Below are positions 16,662 to 26,973 of a DNA stretch of 64,000 bases, one piece after another. Every line of letters begins with the position of its first letter. Position 1 is the stretch's first letter. Below the pieces are notes generated by a model. The model worked only from the letters and a program-made list of their open reading frames with translations, was not told the origin of the DNA and did no database searches. The stretch spans positions 1 to 64,000 of the forward strand of contig JAVEYY010000013.1 in the NCBI GenBank assembly GCA_034003245.1. Reading direction: 5' to 3'. This DNA comes from Perlabentimonas sp034003245. GTDB taxonomy: Bacteria; Bacteroidota; Bacteroidia; Bacteroidales; Tenuifilaceae. The translations under genes were made by a program, and so were the position numbers.

Positions 16662-18044
16662 ATGAAGTTGAAACTACTTTCCCTCACATTCTCATGTATT
16701 GTCATTTTATCGACAATTGCCATATCCCAGGATGAAAAGGCTGCACCTAAAGAGGATAAGGTTAAAACTGGTTGGAACTTTGGCGGATTGCCCGTGGTAT
16801 CGTTCGACTCTGATTTGGGCTTTCAGTATGGAGCCTTGCTCAACCTCTTTAACTACGGCGATGGAAGCATGTACCCCGATTTTAAGCATAACCTATACCT
16901 CGAGTGGTCCCGCTTTACCAAGGGCAGTGGCATTAATCGGATTTTTTTCGATACTAAGTCGCTTATCCCCGGAATTCGACTAACCACTGACCTTAGCTAT
17001 CTTACTGACCGGATGTATGATTTCTTTGGGTATAACGGGTACGAATCGGTGTACAATTCTGCATGGGCCGATAGTGAGGACGAAAATTACATGTCGCGGG
17101 CATTTTACAAGTACGATCGAAAGTTGTTCCGATTTGCGGTTGACCTTCAGGGCAAATTACCTGTCGAGAATTTGGGCTGGGCAGCTGGGGTTTGGTTGCT
17201 AAACTACAATGCCAGCTCAGTAAATATTGATGAACTAAACGAGGGGAAAGAAGACGCGGATAAGTTACCTGTAATGAGAGGGCTTTACGACCATTTTGTG
17301 GGGGCAAATATCATTTCGGCTGATGAGGCCTCGGGTAGTTTTGTTTCCTACTTAAAGGCTGGCGTGGTTTACGATACGCGCGACAATGAGCCCAACCCTA
17401 ATAAAGGTATCTGGACCGAAGCTGTATTCACATATGCTCCATCGTTTATGGGGATTGGCAGCGATTTCCAGCACATGAAGTTTACTTTAACTCACAGACA
17501 ATATTTTACCCTTTTCCCCGAGAGGCTTACTTTTGCGTATCGTTTGGGCTACCAGGGAACAGTGTTTGGAAATGTGCCCTTTTACCTTCAGCCCAATGTT
17601 ACCACTCTTATATTAAGGGGTTCCACATCGGAGGGTTTAGGTGGAGGAAAATCGTTGCGTGGGGTTATCCGCAACCGTGTTATTGGCGATGGCATTGCCT
17701 GGGCAAACCTGGAGCTACGCTGGAAGTTTGCTAAATTCCAGTTTATTGGTCAAAATTTCTACCTCTCACTTAACGGATTTGTAGATGGAGGGCAGGTTAT
17801 TACACCAATAAAATTTAACAAGAACAGCGCATACTGGGATAGCATAGTTTGGGGCGCCGAGGAGATACCCTTTACTGAAGGCGATATCTTTGGAACCGAT
17901 AAGGAATCGTTGCACTTAAGCTATGGCGCAGGGTTACGCATTGTGATGAACCGCAACTTTATTATTGCCGTTGATCATGGTCGTCCATTCAATGAGCGTG
18001 ATGGGAAAAGCGGAACCTATATTGGGCTGAACTTCTTGTTTTAA
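16662..18044 (+). CDS. Omp85 (BamA/TamA-type) outer-membrane barrel without POTRA domains
   Basis: A 460-aa protein with a signal peptide (residues 1-22, ending AISQD). The rest is a beta barrel of the surface-antigen/BamA C-terminal type: AGVVYDTRDNEPNPNKG (the conserved start of the domain), GGGKSLRGVIRNRVIGDG (resembling the RGF/Y loop-6 motif) and a C-terminal GTYIGLNFLF. There is no room for POTRA repeats, so it is not BamA itself. Such small Omp85 proteins are of unknown role in Bacteroidota. It lies just upstream of SusC1 but is separated from it by a terminator and more than 500 bases. Confidence 0.85.
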   Translation: MKLKLLSLTFSCIVILSTIAISQDEKAAPKEDKVKTGWNFGGLPVVSFDSDLGFQYGALLNLFNYGDGSMYPDFKHNLYLEWSRFTKGSGINRIFFDTKSLIPGIRLTTDLSYLTDRMYDFFGYNGYESVYNSAWADSEDENYMSRAFYKYDRKLFRFAVDLQGKLPVENLGWAAGVWLLNYNASSVNIDELNEGKEDADKLPVMRGLYDHFVGANIISADEASGSFVSYLKAGVVYDTRDNEPNPNKGIWTEAVFTYAPSFMGIGSDFQHMKFTLTHRQYFTLFPERLTFAYRLGYQGTVFGNVPFYLQPNVTTLILRGSTSEGLGGGKSLRGVIRNRVIGDGIAWANLELRWKFAKFQFIGQNFYLSLNGFVDGGQVITPIKFNKNSAYWDSIVWGAEEIPFTEGDIFGTDKESLHLSYGAGLRIVMNRNFIIAVDHGRPFNERDGKSGTYIGLNFLF

Positions 18045-18110
18045 TAAGTAACCGAGAGATATTCTTATAGTTATTGCAGATATATATCTTAGTAGTCATA
18101 ATTCAATATC

Positions 18111-18145
18111 CAAGGGTGTTCCAGTAAATGGGCACCCTTGTTTGC
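18111..18145 (+). terminator. terminator hairpin after the Omp85-type gene
   Basis: CAAGGGTG (18111-18118) pairs with CACCCTTG (18133-18140) around a 14-base loop, followed by TTTGC. Confidence 0.6.
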
Positions 18146-18611
18146 TTACTAAATATCTAGTGCAATGGAATTATGTATGCAGGAGTTATTGTTTATTTTA
18201 TTAACAATTAATGGGTTAAATGATTTTTGGCTCAAGAGTGTGTTTTTGTTGTGCAGCTTACAGTATTTCGTCATAAAATAGATAAGCTCTATATTGATAG
18301 GAATAGGATGGAGGTAATTTGTGGTAACCGTAAAAAATATAACTAAATGATAAATATTAATACAATAAAATGATATTTGTCGCAAAAAATATTTGAAATT
18401 TATTTATTTGAAAATTTAAAATAATGTCAAATAAGTAATCGTTTTTTTGTGATTTAAATTCGATCCAACGATATGCTAATCAAAATATTATAATTTGATT
18501 AAAACGAATGTTTTTTTTACTGTCGGAAAAGTTTTGGTATTGATTTTAGTTTATATTAGCTAGGTGTATTTAACACAAATTAGCTCTATTTATAAACCTA
18601 AAACTTGTTCT
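18146..18611. other. AT-rich upstream region of SusC1
   Basis: About 465 bases of very AT-rich sequence without a credible gene. A 78-codon open frame on the minus strand has low-complexity composition and no supported start. Bases 18579-18611 match the leader of SusC2 (see finding). A TATATTAG near 18551 is one base off the -7 consensus, but its spacing is poor. This region presumably carries the SusC1 promoter. Confidence 0.5.
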
Positions 18612-21600
18612 ATGAAAAAACTATGCCTATTGCTTGCATGTGTTGTGTTTGTAGGCGTTAATTTCCTACAAGCGCAAACAGTGCAGATTACCGGAACTAT
18701 ATCTAGTTCCGAGGATGGACAACCAATCCCGGGTGTTTCCATTCAGGTTAAGGGAACAACCATTGGTGTGGTTACCGACCTGCAGGGTAATTACACCATT
18801 AACGTACCCCAAACAGCAACTACTCTGGTTGTGAGTTTCTTGGGCTTTAGAACTCAGGAGATTGAGATTCAGGGTAGGCAGGTGATCAACCTACAGCTCG
18901 AGTTCGATGTGCTCGACCTGGAGGAGATTGTGGTGGTTGGTTACGGGGTGCAGAGAAAACGAGAAATTACGGGATCCATAGCCCAGGTAAAGGGCGATGA
19001 GATTGCCAACCTAGCCACGCCTAGTTTTGAATCACAGCTTGCAGGAAGGGCTGCCGGAGTTCAAGTAACAACAACCTCAGGTGTGATTGGTGTTGCACCT
19101 AGGATAAGGATTAGGGGGATCAGTTCAATTTCTTCGGGAACGTACCCTTTGATTGTAGTTGATGGTGTACCTATCTTCACTGGAGATTTAGGGGGATATG
19201 CCGATAATAACGCATTGGGTGATATTAACCCTGCAGATATTGAGTCAATTGAAATTCTAAAGGATGGATCAGCAACCGCAATCTATGGATCCAGAGCGGC
19301 TAACGGTGTAATGTTGATTACCACCAAAAAGGGACAAAAGGGTAGGTTTAAGATGACCTACAATAATTATTTAGGTGTTGCTCAACCTGTAAGGCTTTTT
19401 GATTTACTTAATGCAGAGGAATCAATACTAATTAATAACGAAAAAAGAACAAATGCTGGTCAAAGTATAATTGCCTTTGCCGATGGGACTGCTGGTCCTG
19501 CAGTGGATACTGATTGGCAAAGGGCTGTACTAAGAGGTAATGCTTTCCAGCAGGATCATAATCTATCGTTATCCGGCGCCACTGAACAAACCAATTACTA
19601 CTTCTCGCTGGGTTACTCAACCATGGAAGGGGTAAGCCGACCAAACGAAATGAGCCGTTTTACCTTTAGGTCAAATGTTGACCAGAAAGTAACAAAGTGG
19701 CTTTCTATTGGTGCAAATCTTGGAATTACCCAGTCACAATATTTTGGTATGAATACTGGAGAGAATTCCCTATCTGGTAATATCTTTTCGGCTATTCGCC
19801 AGTTACCTAATACACCAATTTATAACGAGAACCACCCTACAGGTTATAATATTGACTTCACTTCCTCGGGACTGGTTGGACGTTGGAATAATGCTACAAC
19901 AATTGGAGATAACCTACCAAATATTGTTTATGTTCTTGATCACAATAGGTTTACTACAAAGGTTTTCCGCACCATAGGGAATGCCTTTGCTAATGTAACG
20001 TTACTTCCATCTTTAATTTTTAGAACACAGTTAAGCGTTGATGCTACTGGTTCTGAGGGTTTATTGTACTACAATCCAAAGCATGGTGATGGACAAGGTT
20101 CAAATGGTCGGGTTCAGAATAATTTCCAAAATCTTACACGTTGGAATTATCAGAATGTACTTTCATACAATGAGACTTTTGCCGATAACCATAACCTAGG
20201 AGTTACACTTGTTAGTGAATTCCAAAAGCAAAAGGTTAACTCATTTTATGCCTATGGAACCGATTTATCCAATGAGTTTTTCCAGTACAACCTAATATCA
20301 GGTTCATTTGGAACTCAGTATTCGGGTGGTGGATTAACTGAGAATGGTTTCCTCTCATACGCTGGGCGATTAAACTATAATTTTGCAAATAAGTATTTTG
20401 TTCAGGCATCTTTCCGTTACGATGGTATATCATCTATGCCTTTAGCAAACAAGTATGGTGTTTTCCCTGGCTTTTCGTTAGGATGGACACTTTCCGAAGA
20501 GGCTTTTATGGAGGATTTAACGTTTATCAACGACTTAAAGTTGAGAGCCTCTTATGCTGAAGTTGGTAATACATCTGTTGGTAATTATCCGTATGCTGGG
20601 CTTTATGGGGCTGCTAAATACGCTGACAACAATGGTATTGGCTTTGTACAAATGGGTAATGATCAGTTGCAGTGGGAAACCAGCAAGAAGTACGGCGGTG
20701 GTGTTGATATGATGTTTATGGAAGGGAAGTACAAGTTTTCATACGATTACTTTGTGAACGATCAGGATAATCTTATTCTTGCGGTTCCTACTCCTCCTTC
20801 ATTCGGTATTTTTGGTAATAGCTATAGCGCAAATATTGGGCAGCTTAAGAACTGGGGCCATGAGTTCTTTGCTGAGGCAAATATTATTAGAAATAAAGAT
20901 TTATCGGTTACAGTTAGCGGAAACATTAGTTTTGTAAAGAATGAGATCGTCTCACTGGTTGGTGAGCAAACCGAAATGTTTCCCGATAACTATACCATCA
21001 TTCGTGTAGGTGAATCGTATCGCTCAATCTATGGGTATGATTATCACGGAGTAAATAATGCTAACGGAAACCCAATCTACAGAAAGGCTGATGGTACTCT
21101 TGTTCAGGGTAATATACCCACATCTTCCTATGTAGTTTATGATCCAGCCAACCCAAGTGATATTTCTCAAGCTTCATCATTGAGTTCAGTGGATGATAAG
21201 ATCCTTTTCGGCCCTTCGCTGCCAACATATTTTGGCGCGCTGACTGGAAATGTTCGGTTTAAAGGTTTTGATTTTGCCATGATGTTCCGTTTTAGTGGAG
21301 GTAATTACATTATGAACCGCACGCGAGATGATTTAACCCAGCATTCGTTTACTAATAACGGTCGCGAGATTTTAGGCAGATGGCAGAGTGAATCTGAACC
21401 CGGAGATGGATGGACCCCACGTTTATGGGCGCAGGGAGGTAATTTTATTAATATTCAGAATCAAACCAATGGTCGATTTGTGGAGAAAGGCGATTTCTTT
21501 AAACTCCAAAATCTTGTGATAGGCTATACTCTACCCGCTGATATGTTAGCTAAGTTTGGCATTACAGGATTAAGGATTTTTGCTCAAGGCCAGGAACTTC

Positions 21601-21713
21601 TGATGTTTACTGGGTATACTGGAATTGACCCTGAGATGGAATCAGGAGGAGTGGACTTTAACCTTACCCCAAGGATGAGGACTCTAACCTTTGGTATTAA
21701 CCTTACATTGTAG
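18612..21713 (+). CDS. SusC/RagA-family TonB-linked outer-membrane protein (SusC1)
   Basis: A 1033-aa outer-membrane transporter. The ATG at 18612 begins a signal peptide (MKKLCLLLACVVFVGVNFLQAQ); an upstream in-frame ATG at 18564 would put 16 polar residues in front of it and is rejected. A CarboxypepD_reg domain follows (about 24-105), then a SusC-type linker (EEIVVVGYGVQRKREITGSI), the plug (about 115-235, with PLIVVDGVPI and ATAIYGSRAANGVMLITTKKG) and the barrel. The next gene is its SusD partner. Such complexes import oligosaccharides or peptides; no degradative enzyme nearby reveals which. Confidence 0.95.
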   Translation: MKKLCLLLACVVFVGVNFLQAQTVQITGTISSSEDGQPIPGVSIQVKGTTIGVVTDLQGNYTINVPQTATTLVVSFLGFRTQEIEIQGRQVINLQLEFDVLDLEEIVVVGYGVQRKREITGSIAQVKGDEIANLATPSFESQLAGRAAGVQVTTTSGVIGVAPRIRIRGISSISSGTYPLIVVDGVPIFTGDLGGYADNNALGDINPADIESIEILKDGSATAIYGSRAANGVMLITTKKGQKGRFKMTYNNYLGVAQPVRLFDLLNAEESILINNEKRTNAGQSIIAFADGTAGPAVDTDWQRAVLRGNAFQQDHNLSLSGATEQTNYYFSLGYSTMEGVSRPNEMSRFTFRSNVDQKVTKWLSIGANLGITQSQYFGMNTGENSLSGNIFSAIRQLPNTPIYNENHPTGYNIDFTSSGLVGRWNNATTIGDNLPNIVYVLDHNRFTTKVFRTIGNAFANVTLLPSLIFRTQLSVDATGSEGLLYYNPKHGDGQGSNGRVQNNFQNLTRWNYQNVLSYNETFADNHNLGVTLVSEFQKQKVNSFYAYGTDLSNEFFQYNLISGSFGTQYSGGGLTENGFLSYAGRLNYNFANKYFVQASFRYDGISSMPLANKYGVFPGFSLGWTLSEEAFMEDLTFINDLKLRASYAEVGNTSVGNYPYAGLYGAAKYADNNGIGFVQMGNDQLQWETSKKYGGGVDMMFMEGKYKFSYDYFVNDQDNLILAVPTPPSFGIFGNSYSANIGQLKNWGHEFFAEANIIRNKDLSVTVSGNISFVKNEIVSLVGEQTEMFPDNYTIIRVGESYRSIYGYDYHGVNNANGNPIYRKADGTLVQGNIPTSSYVVYDPANPSDISQASSLSSVDDKILFGPSLPTYFGALTGNVRFKGFDFAMMFRFSGGNYIMNRTRDDLTQHSFTNNGREILGRWQSESEPGDGWTPRLWAQGGNFINIQNQTNGRFVEKGDFFKLQNLVIGYTLPADMLAKFGITGLRIFAQGQELLMFTGYTGIDPEMESGGVDFNLTPRMRTLTFGINLTL

Positions 21714-21732
21714 AACAATAAATTAGCATACT

Positions 21733-23385
21733 ATGAAAAGAGACAATTTCACGATTATAAGGAAGGTAGTCCTTGTGCCGCTAATGGTAATTGGGCTTCT
21801 CTTCGTTTCTTGTGAGGATATCATAGAATTAGATCCTTACAATCAGATTTCTGAAACAACAGCTTTCTCAACCCCTGAACTGGTTGAACTGTCGGTTATT
21901 GGCATGTATAATGCAGCTCAGCGAGGATACTATTTTACTACTTCAGCGCAGTATAGAGGTTATCCTTTTGGAGCAGCATTTGTGCAACAGGGTGATTGTC
22001 GAGGAGAGGATGCTGTAAATCAGCAGGCTTTCTACAGGTTTACTTATCTTGGTACTTATGATGCTACAACAGCTAATAACGTGTACTACTGGTCCGATAC
22101 CTATATGCTTATTAACAGGTGTAATATAGTGATTGATGGCGTTAGGACTGCAGCAACAAATGGAGTAATTACCACTGAAGCCGCTGAACGGTATGAGGGT
22201 GAAGCAAGATTGTTACGCGCAGCTGCATACCATGAATTGCTAGTTCTTTTTGCACGTCCCTATAACCATACAGCAGATGCATCGCATTGGGGAGTTCCAT
22301 ACCACGATAGACCCTTCACCACTGTTGGTGCAATTGAAGAGGGGAGAACAAAGGGGAGAGAATCGGTGGCTTTTGTATATGATAGAATTCTGGAGGATCT
22401 GAACTTTGCAGAAGATAATCTTCCTTTAAGAGGTGGCTGGTCCGGCAATTACCAGATGGCACGTGGTACAAAGGGCGCTGCAGCAGCATATAAGATGAGG
22501 ATTCATCTTCATATGTACAATTGGGCTGGTGTAATTACTGAGGGTAATAAATTTACGACAGGTGTTTATGCTGGTGAGTATGCTCTTGAGGCCGAGCCAT
22601 GGTTAGCTTTTGGCAATTATGCAAGCAAGGAGTATGTTTTTGGAATGCAAAACTCTGGGACAAACAACCCAGGGGTTAACGCAGCTCTAGCATCTCAGTA
22701 TAAAAGAAGAATGTTGGTTTGCATGAGCCCAATTATATGGAGAAGTTCTTTCTGGCTCCCAGATGATTTAAGACGGAAAGGAAGCCCTGCCGATGATTAT
22801 GAGACATTGGATGAGGTTCCGGATGATGATATGATCTTTACCGTTGATGGCCAAGTGTACACCAATAAGTACAAGGATGTGACTAACTACACCGACCCAT
22901 CACCCATGATGAGATATCCAGAGGTGCTGCTGAATATGGCAGAAGCCATTGCTCGTCAAACACCAGCTGGAGCTCCTGATGCCAATGCCTTGGCCTTGCT
23001 AAATCAGGTTAGGGATAGATCATTGGCCAATGCAGCTTCCCAAGGCTATGACGCTGCAGATTTTGCCACCAACGTAGATTTGCTTGAGGCGATTCTGGCA
23101 GAACGTAGAATTGAGTTTGCCATGGAAGGCCGTCGTTGGCCCGATATTCACAGGTTACAGCATTGTCCCCATTTTCCCATTAACGGAATACCCGCAAAGG
23201 TGGATAACTTAAACCCTGTTCCAGCCGAGTGGTTCACCAATCCGGGTGAGTTTGGAACCGCTGCGGGTGAGGCTTTTGGCGTTGTAGCTTATCCATACGA
23301 TAACTATAGGTTTGTTTGGCCAATCCCTTTGATTGAAACAAATTCAAACCCTGTGCTGGCCGAGCAGCAGAATCCTGGTTACTAG
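21733..23385 (+). CDS. SusD/RagB-family surface lipoprotein (SusD1)
   Basis: A 550-aa lipoprotein with the lipobox FVSC followed by EDIIELDPYNQIS, a typical SusD start. The helical SusD fold is indicated by the early VIGMYNAAQRG and by the C-terminal half with MMRYPEVLLNMAEAIARQ, ALALLNQVRDRS and AILAERRIEFAMEGRRWPDIHRLQ. It lies 19 bases after SusC1 and caps that transporter, binding the ligand at the cell surface. A strong terminator follows. Confidence 0.94.
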   Translation: MKRDNFTIIRKVVLVPLMVIGLLFVSCEDIIELDPYNQISETTAFSTPELVELSVIGMYNAAQRGYYFTTSAQYRGYPFGAAFVQQGDCRGEDAVNQQAFYRFTYLGTYDATTANNVYYWSDTYMLINRCNIVIDGVRTAATNGVITTEAAERYEGEARLLRAAAYHELLVLFARPYNHTADASHWGVPYHDRPFTTVGAIEEGRTKGRESVAFVYDRILEDLNFAEDNLPLRGGWSGNYQMARGTKGAAAAYKMRIHLHMYNWAGVITEGNKFTTGVYAGEYALEAEPWLAFGNYASKEYVFGMQNSGTNNPGVNAALASQYKRRMLVCMSPIIWRSSFWLPDDLRRKGSPADDYETLDEVPDDDMIFTVDGQVYTNKYKDVTNYTDPSPMMRYPEVLLNMAEAIARQTPAGAPDANALALLNQVRDRSLANAASQGYDAADFATNVDLLEAILAERRIEFAMEGRRWPDIHRLQHCPHFPINGIPAKVDNLNPVPAEWFTNPGEFGTAAGEAFGVVAYPYDNYRFVWPIPLIETNSNPVLAEQQNPGY

Positions 23386-23405
23386 AATTTATTGAATTGT
23401 TAAAG

Positions 23406-23438
23406 AGAGGCTGTCTAAAAAGGTAGACAGCCTCTTTG
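23406..23438 (+). terminator. terminator of the SusC1-SusD1 operon
   Basis: A 12-bp perfect stem (AGAGGCTGTCTA at 23406-23417, complement at 23424-23435) with a 6-base loop and TTTGTTT after it. Confidence 0.85.
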
Positions 23439-23835
23439 TTTATAATATAATCTCATAACAAAATATATATTATTGAAATTAGTGCTATAAAAAGTTGGCT
23501 TTAATCAATTCTGGTGTTTGATAGATAAAAACCGTAACAGGAACATTTGAAAAAATCAACATGCAGCAGATTTAAAGTGTGATTCAAATATTCCTTATTA
23601 TGCCTTAATTCTAGGCAAAAATCACAAATATTCAGTTAGATATATGGGTTGAACTAACCTATTCTTTTGAGCATTCGAACACTAGGATGTAAATTTATCA
23701 ACCCCTGTTGAAATCTATTTTCACCAAATATTTAACTTTATTTAGCATTCGCTTGTGTTTAATAATATCGTTTTATAATTTGCATATGTTTTTTTAAATA
23801 CTATTAGCTCTATTTGTAAACCTAAAATTTGTTCT
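23439..23835. other. AT-rich upstream region of SusC2
   Basis: About 397 bases without a credible gene between the SusC1-D1 terminator and SusC2. Bases 23803-23835 match the SusC1 leader. TATAATTTGC near 23774 resembles the -7 element with one extra base; no well-spaced TTTG was found. Confidence 0.5.
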
Positions 23836-26800
23836 ATGAAAAAACTATGCGTATTCCTTGCATGTGTTGTGTTTGTGGGTGTAAACTTCCTACAGGCGCA
23901 AACTGTGCAAATTACTGGTACTGTAACCAGTGCCGACGATGGGATGCCTATTCCTGGCGCATCCGTACAGGTTAAGGGAACAACCATTGGCGTGGCAACC
24001 GATGCCGATGGCAAATACTCCCTCGGAGTTCCTGCAACGGCTACAACATTAACTTTTAGTTTTATTGGTTACAAGGTTCAAGAGGTTGAGATTTCTGGAC
24101 GAACTGTAATTAATGTAGTGCTCGAAACAGACGCTGTTGCTTTGGAAGAAGTTATTGTTTCGGGTCTAGCTGCTGCTACTCCCAGATCGAAACTGGCTGT
24201 TTCTGTAGAACGAGTTGGCGAGGAGAGAATTTCTCAAGTGCCTGCCCGTTCGGCAGCAAGCGCATTGCAGGGTAAAGTTTCGGGTGTAACTGTAACTAAC
24301 TCAACCGGTGAACCAGGTGGTTCTTCTACAATTCTTATTCGTGGTGCCACCCAGCTAGCAGGTAGCCAAGACCCACTTATCATTGTTGACGGTGCAATTC
24401 TCGAGGGTACTCTTTCTGATATCAACGTTAATGACATCGAGTCTCTTGAGGTTGTTAAAGGTGCTTCTGCTTCTGCAATGTTCGGATCAAGGGCAGGTAA
24501 CGGTGTTATTGTTATTACCACCAAAAGGGGTAAAGATGCCAAAGAGGGTGTATCCAATATTATTGTGCGCAATGAATTTGGTCGTAACCAAATTGGCAAA
24601 AAGTATGACCTGAACAAGTCTCATGCTTTTGTTTTAGCTGATGATTGGGAAGATTACAAAGGAATTTACACCAAGTATGCAGGTGTTACATATCCCGACG
24701 GTTATACTGGTGGTGCAGGGTATTCTGGAGCAAGAGGTCTTAAGGAGGATCTGTATATGGATAATCCATTTGCATTGCTTAATGATCATCAGGCCGATAT
24801 GTTCCCTGGGAATAATTTTTACACGAACTATGTTTCCCTCTCTGGAAACCTTGGAAAAACAAACTTCTTTACATCGTTTGAGAATTTCCATGAGGGAGGC
24901 CTTTTGTATGGTACTGAGGGTTATGATAGGAATAGCTTTAGGGTAAACGTTGATCACAAGTTTACAGATAAGATTACTTTAAATGCAAGTAACGTATACG
25001 TAAGATCTCATACACAGAATCCAGGGGGTGACAGTAAGTACAACGGTGGTGTTTTCTTTAACCTTTTACTAATGAGCCCTGATGTTAATCTACAGAATGA
25101 AAACCCTGACGGGCAGCCATACTTATTTATTCCCGATCCTTGGGAGGCTACCACTGAGAACCCACTTTACAGCTTATACAAGAAAGAAAATTATAACGAG
25201 CGGAATAGGTTGCTTGGAACATACAACCTTAAGTGGGATATTTTCGATTTCCTTAGCGTAGAGGGTAAGTACGCCTATGAAAATTCGCGTACCGATATTA
25301 CAGAATTAGACCCCTACGATACTTGGGAACGCCAAGGTGCAGGCCCTGGTTACTCTGAAGGTAGACTATATAAATACAACAATAAGATCTTCTCACAAAC
25401 TGCACAGGCCACATTAAACTTAAATAAGCAGTTTGGTGATTTTAACACCAGAGCCAAGTTTAGCTACCTGCTTGAGGATTACCGTTACGATTGGTTCTCT
25501 GCTACCGGTAATAATTTCAGCGTTAAGGATCTTCCAACATTTGGAGCTATTGCATCAGCAGATAAAACTGCATCTAATGGCCAGGAACGTATTATGGCCG
25601 AGAACCTATTCGGAATACTTTACCTAGATTATAAGGATCGGTATATTTTCGACGGTATGGTACGTCGTGATGGCTCTTCACTTTTTGGTATAAATGAAAG
25701 ATACAAAACATACTATAGGGTTTCAGGTGCTTGGCGTATTTCGCAGGATATTGAAATACCTGGAATAGATGAACTGAAGATTCGTTCAGCCTACGGCACT
25801 GCAGGCCAGCGTCCTCACCTTTTTGCGATGCAGTATGAGGTTATGACTTTAATTGGAGGAACACCTTCGGGAAAAGCTCAGCTAGGTAACAAAAATCTTA
25901 AACCATCACTTTCTACTGAGATGGAAATTGGTTTAAATGTTGACTTCCTTAAGCGCTTCCGTTTCGAGGCTGTTTACTCATTTACAAATACCGATGACCA
26001 ATTCCTCAATGTACCTCTTGCTGCACACTTAGGTGGTTGGGGAAGTCAGTGGCAAAATGCTGGAGCGTTGGAAGCTCGGGTAATAGAGGCCTCATTTGGT
26101 GCTAATCTTATTTCCAATTCAGACTTTACATGGGATATGAACCTAGTTTTCGATAGGGTTAGAACAGAGATTACCCGTTTGGATGTACCAGCCTACCAAA
26201 CTGGCCCTCAAGGACAGGAAGGTTTTAAAGTATTTTATATTAAGGAGGGTGAAGTATTTGGTGCTATCTACGGTGAGGATTGGGTAAAAAGCCTTGACCA
26301 AATGGCCAAGCAGCTGCCCACCGATGCCACAATCGATGATTATACTATTAATAGCGATGGCTACGTTATCCGCAAGGGGACTGAGGGTACTATTTACGAA
26401 GCTCCTATTAAGGTTTTGGACGAAAACGGAACCGTTCTGTATGGCAAGATAGGGGATACTACTCCCGATTTCAAATTGGGCTTAACTACTAACCTAAACT
26501 ATAAAGGTATTGGTTTGTATATGCTTTGGGAGTGGAAGCAAGGGGGCGATGTGTATAACCGTACAGCTCAGTGGTTAACCCGCGACAATAGGCATGGAAT
26601 GATGGATCAGGCTGGAAAGGAAGAGAATGCGAAGAAAACAATCCCTTACTACAAAACCTTCTACGATGTGAATAACGTAAACTCATTCTGGGTGGAAGAT
26701 GCATCATACGTTAAATTAAGGGAAGTATCCTTATTCTACGAGATACCTAAAAACCTTATCAGCGGCTTTGCGAAGGGAGCTTTCAAGAGTGTAAAGATAG

Positions 26801-26955
26801 GCCTAGTAGGACGAAATCTGCTTACCTTTTCCAAGTATTCTGGATATGACCCTGAGGTACAAACCAATGATGGTACAGCTCAGTTCTTTGCCTATGACTT
26901 TATGGGCTATCCGAACTATAGAACATTCTCTGGATCACTTGAGCTTAAATTTTAA
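23836..26955 (+). CDS. SusC/RagA-family TonB-linked outer-membrane protein (SusC2)
   Basis: A 1039-aa SusC. Signal peptide nearly identical to that of SusC1 (residues 1-22), CarboxypepD_reg domain (about 24-105), then a plug with QDPLIIVDGAIL and ASAMFGSRAGNGVIVITTKRG, and a barrel ending in a terminal Phe (LELKF). After the N-terminal domain it diverges clearly from SusC1, so the two probably carry different substrates while sharing leader sequence. It is followed by a SusD 18 bases later and a small lipoprotein, forming a three-gene operon. Confidence 0.95.
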   Translation: MKKLCVFLACVVFVGVNFLQAQTVQITGTVTSADDGMPIPGASVQVKGTTIGVATDADGKYSLGVPATATTLTFSFIGYKVQEVEISGRTVINVVLETDAVALEEVIVSGLAAATPRSKLAVSVERVGEERISQVPARSAASALQGKVSGVTVTNSTGEPGGSSTILIRGATQLAGSQDPLIIVDGAILEGTLSDINVNDIESLEVVKGASASAMFGSRAGNGVIVITTKRGKDAKEGVSNIIVRNEFGRNQIGKKYDLNKSHAFVLADDWEDYKGIYTKYAGVTYPDGYTGGAGYSGARGLKEDLYMDNPFALLNDHQADMFPGNNFYTNYVSLSGNLGKTNFFTSFENFHEGGLLYGTEGYDRNSFRVNVDHKFTDKITLNASNVYVRSHTQNPGGDSKYNGGVFFNLLLMSPDVNLQNENPDGQPYLFIPDPWEATTENPLYSLYKKENYNERNRLLGTYNLKWDIFDFLSVEGKYAYENSRTDITELDPYDTWERQGAGPGYSEGRLYKYNNKIFSQTAQATLNLNKQFGDFNTRAKFSYLLEDYRYDWFSATGNNFSVKDLPTFGAIASADKTASNGQERIMAENLFGILYLDYKDRYIFDGMVRRDGSSLFGINERYKTYYRVSGAWRISQDIEIPGIDELKIRSAYGTAGQRPHLFAMQYEVMTLIGGTPSGKAQLGNKNLKPSLSTEMEIGLNVDFLKRFRFEAVYSFTNTDDQFLNVPLAAHLGGWGSQWQNAGALEARVIEASFGANLISNSDFTWDMNLVFDRVRTEITRLDVPAYQTGPQGQEGFKVFYIKEGEVFGAIYGEDWVKSLDQMAKQLPTDATIDDYTINSDGYVIRKGTEGTIYEAPIKVLDENGTVLYGKIGDTTPDFKLGLTTNLNYKGIGLYMLWEWKQGGDVYNRTAQWLTRDNRHGMMDQAGKEENAKKTIPYYKTFYDVNNVNSFWVEDASYVKLREVSLFYEIPKNLISGFAKGAFKSVKIGLVGRNLLTFSKYSGYDPEVQTNDGTAQFFAYDFMGYPNYRTFSGSLELKF

Positions 26956-26973
26956 TCCCTAAATCTTTACAGC

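Noticed and set aside
18149..18385. Possible 78-aa gene on the minus strand
   Set aside because: Composition follows the AT-rich intergenic DNA, no domain pattern or supported start, and it lies in the upstream region of SusC1.
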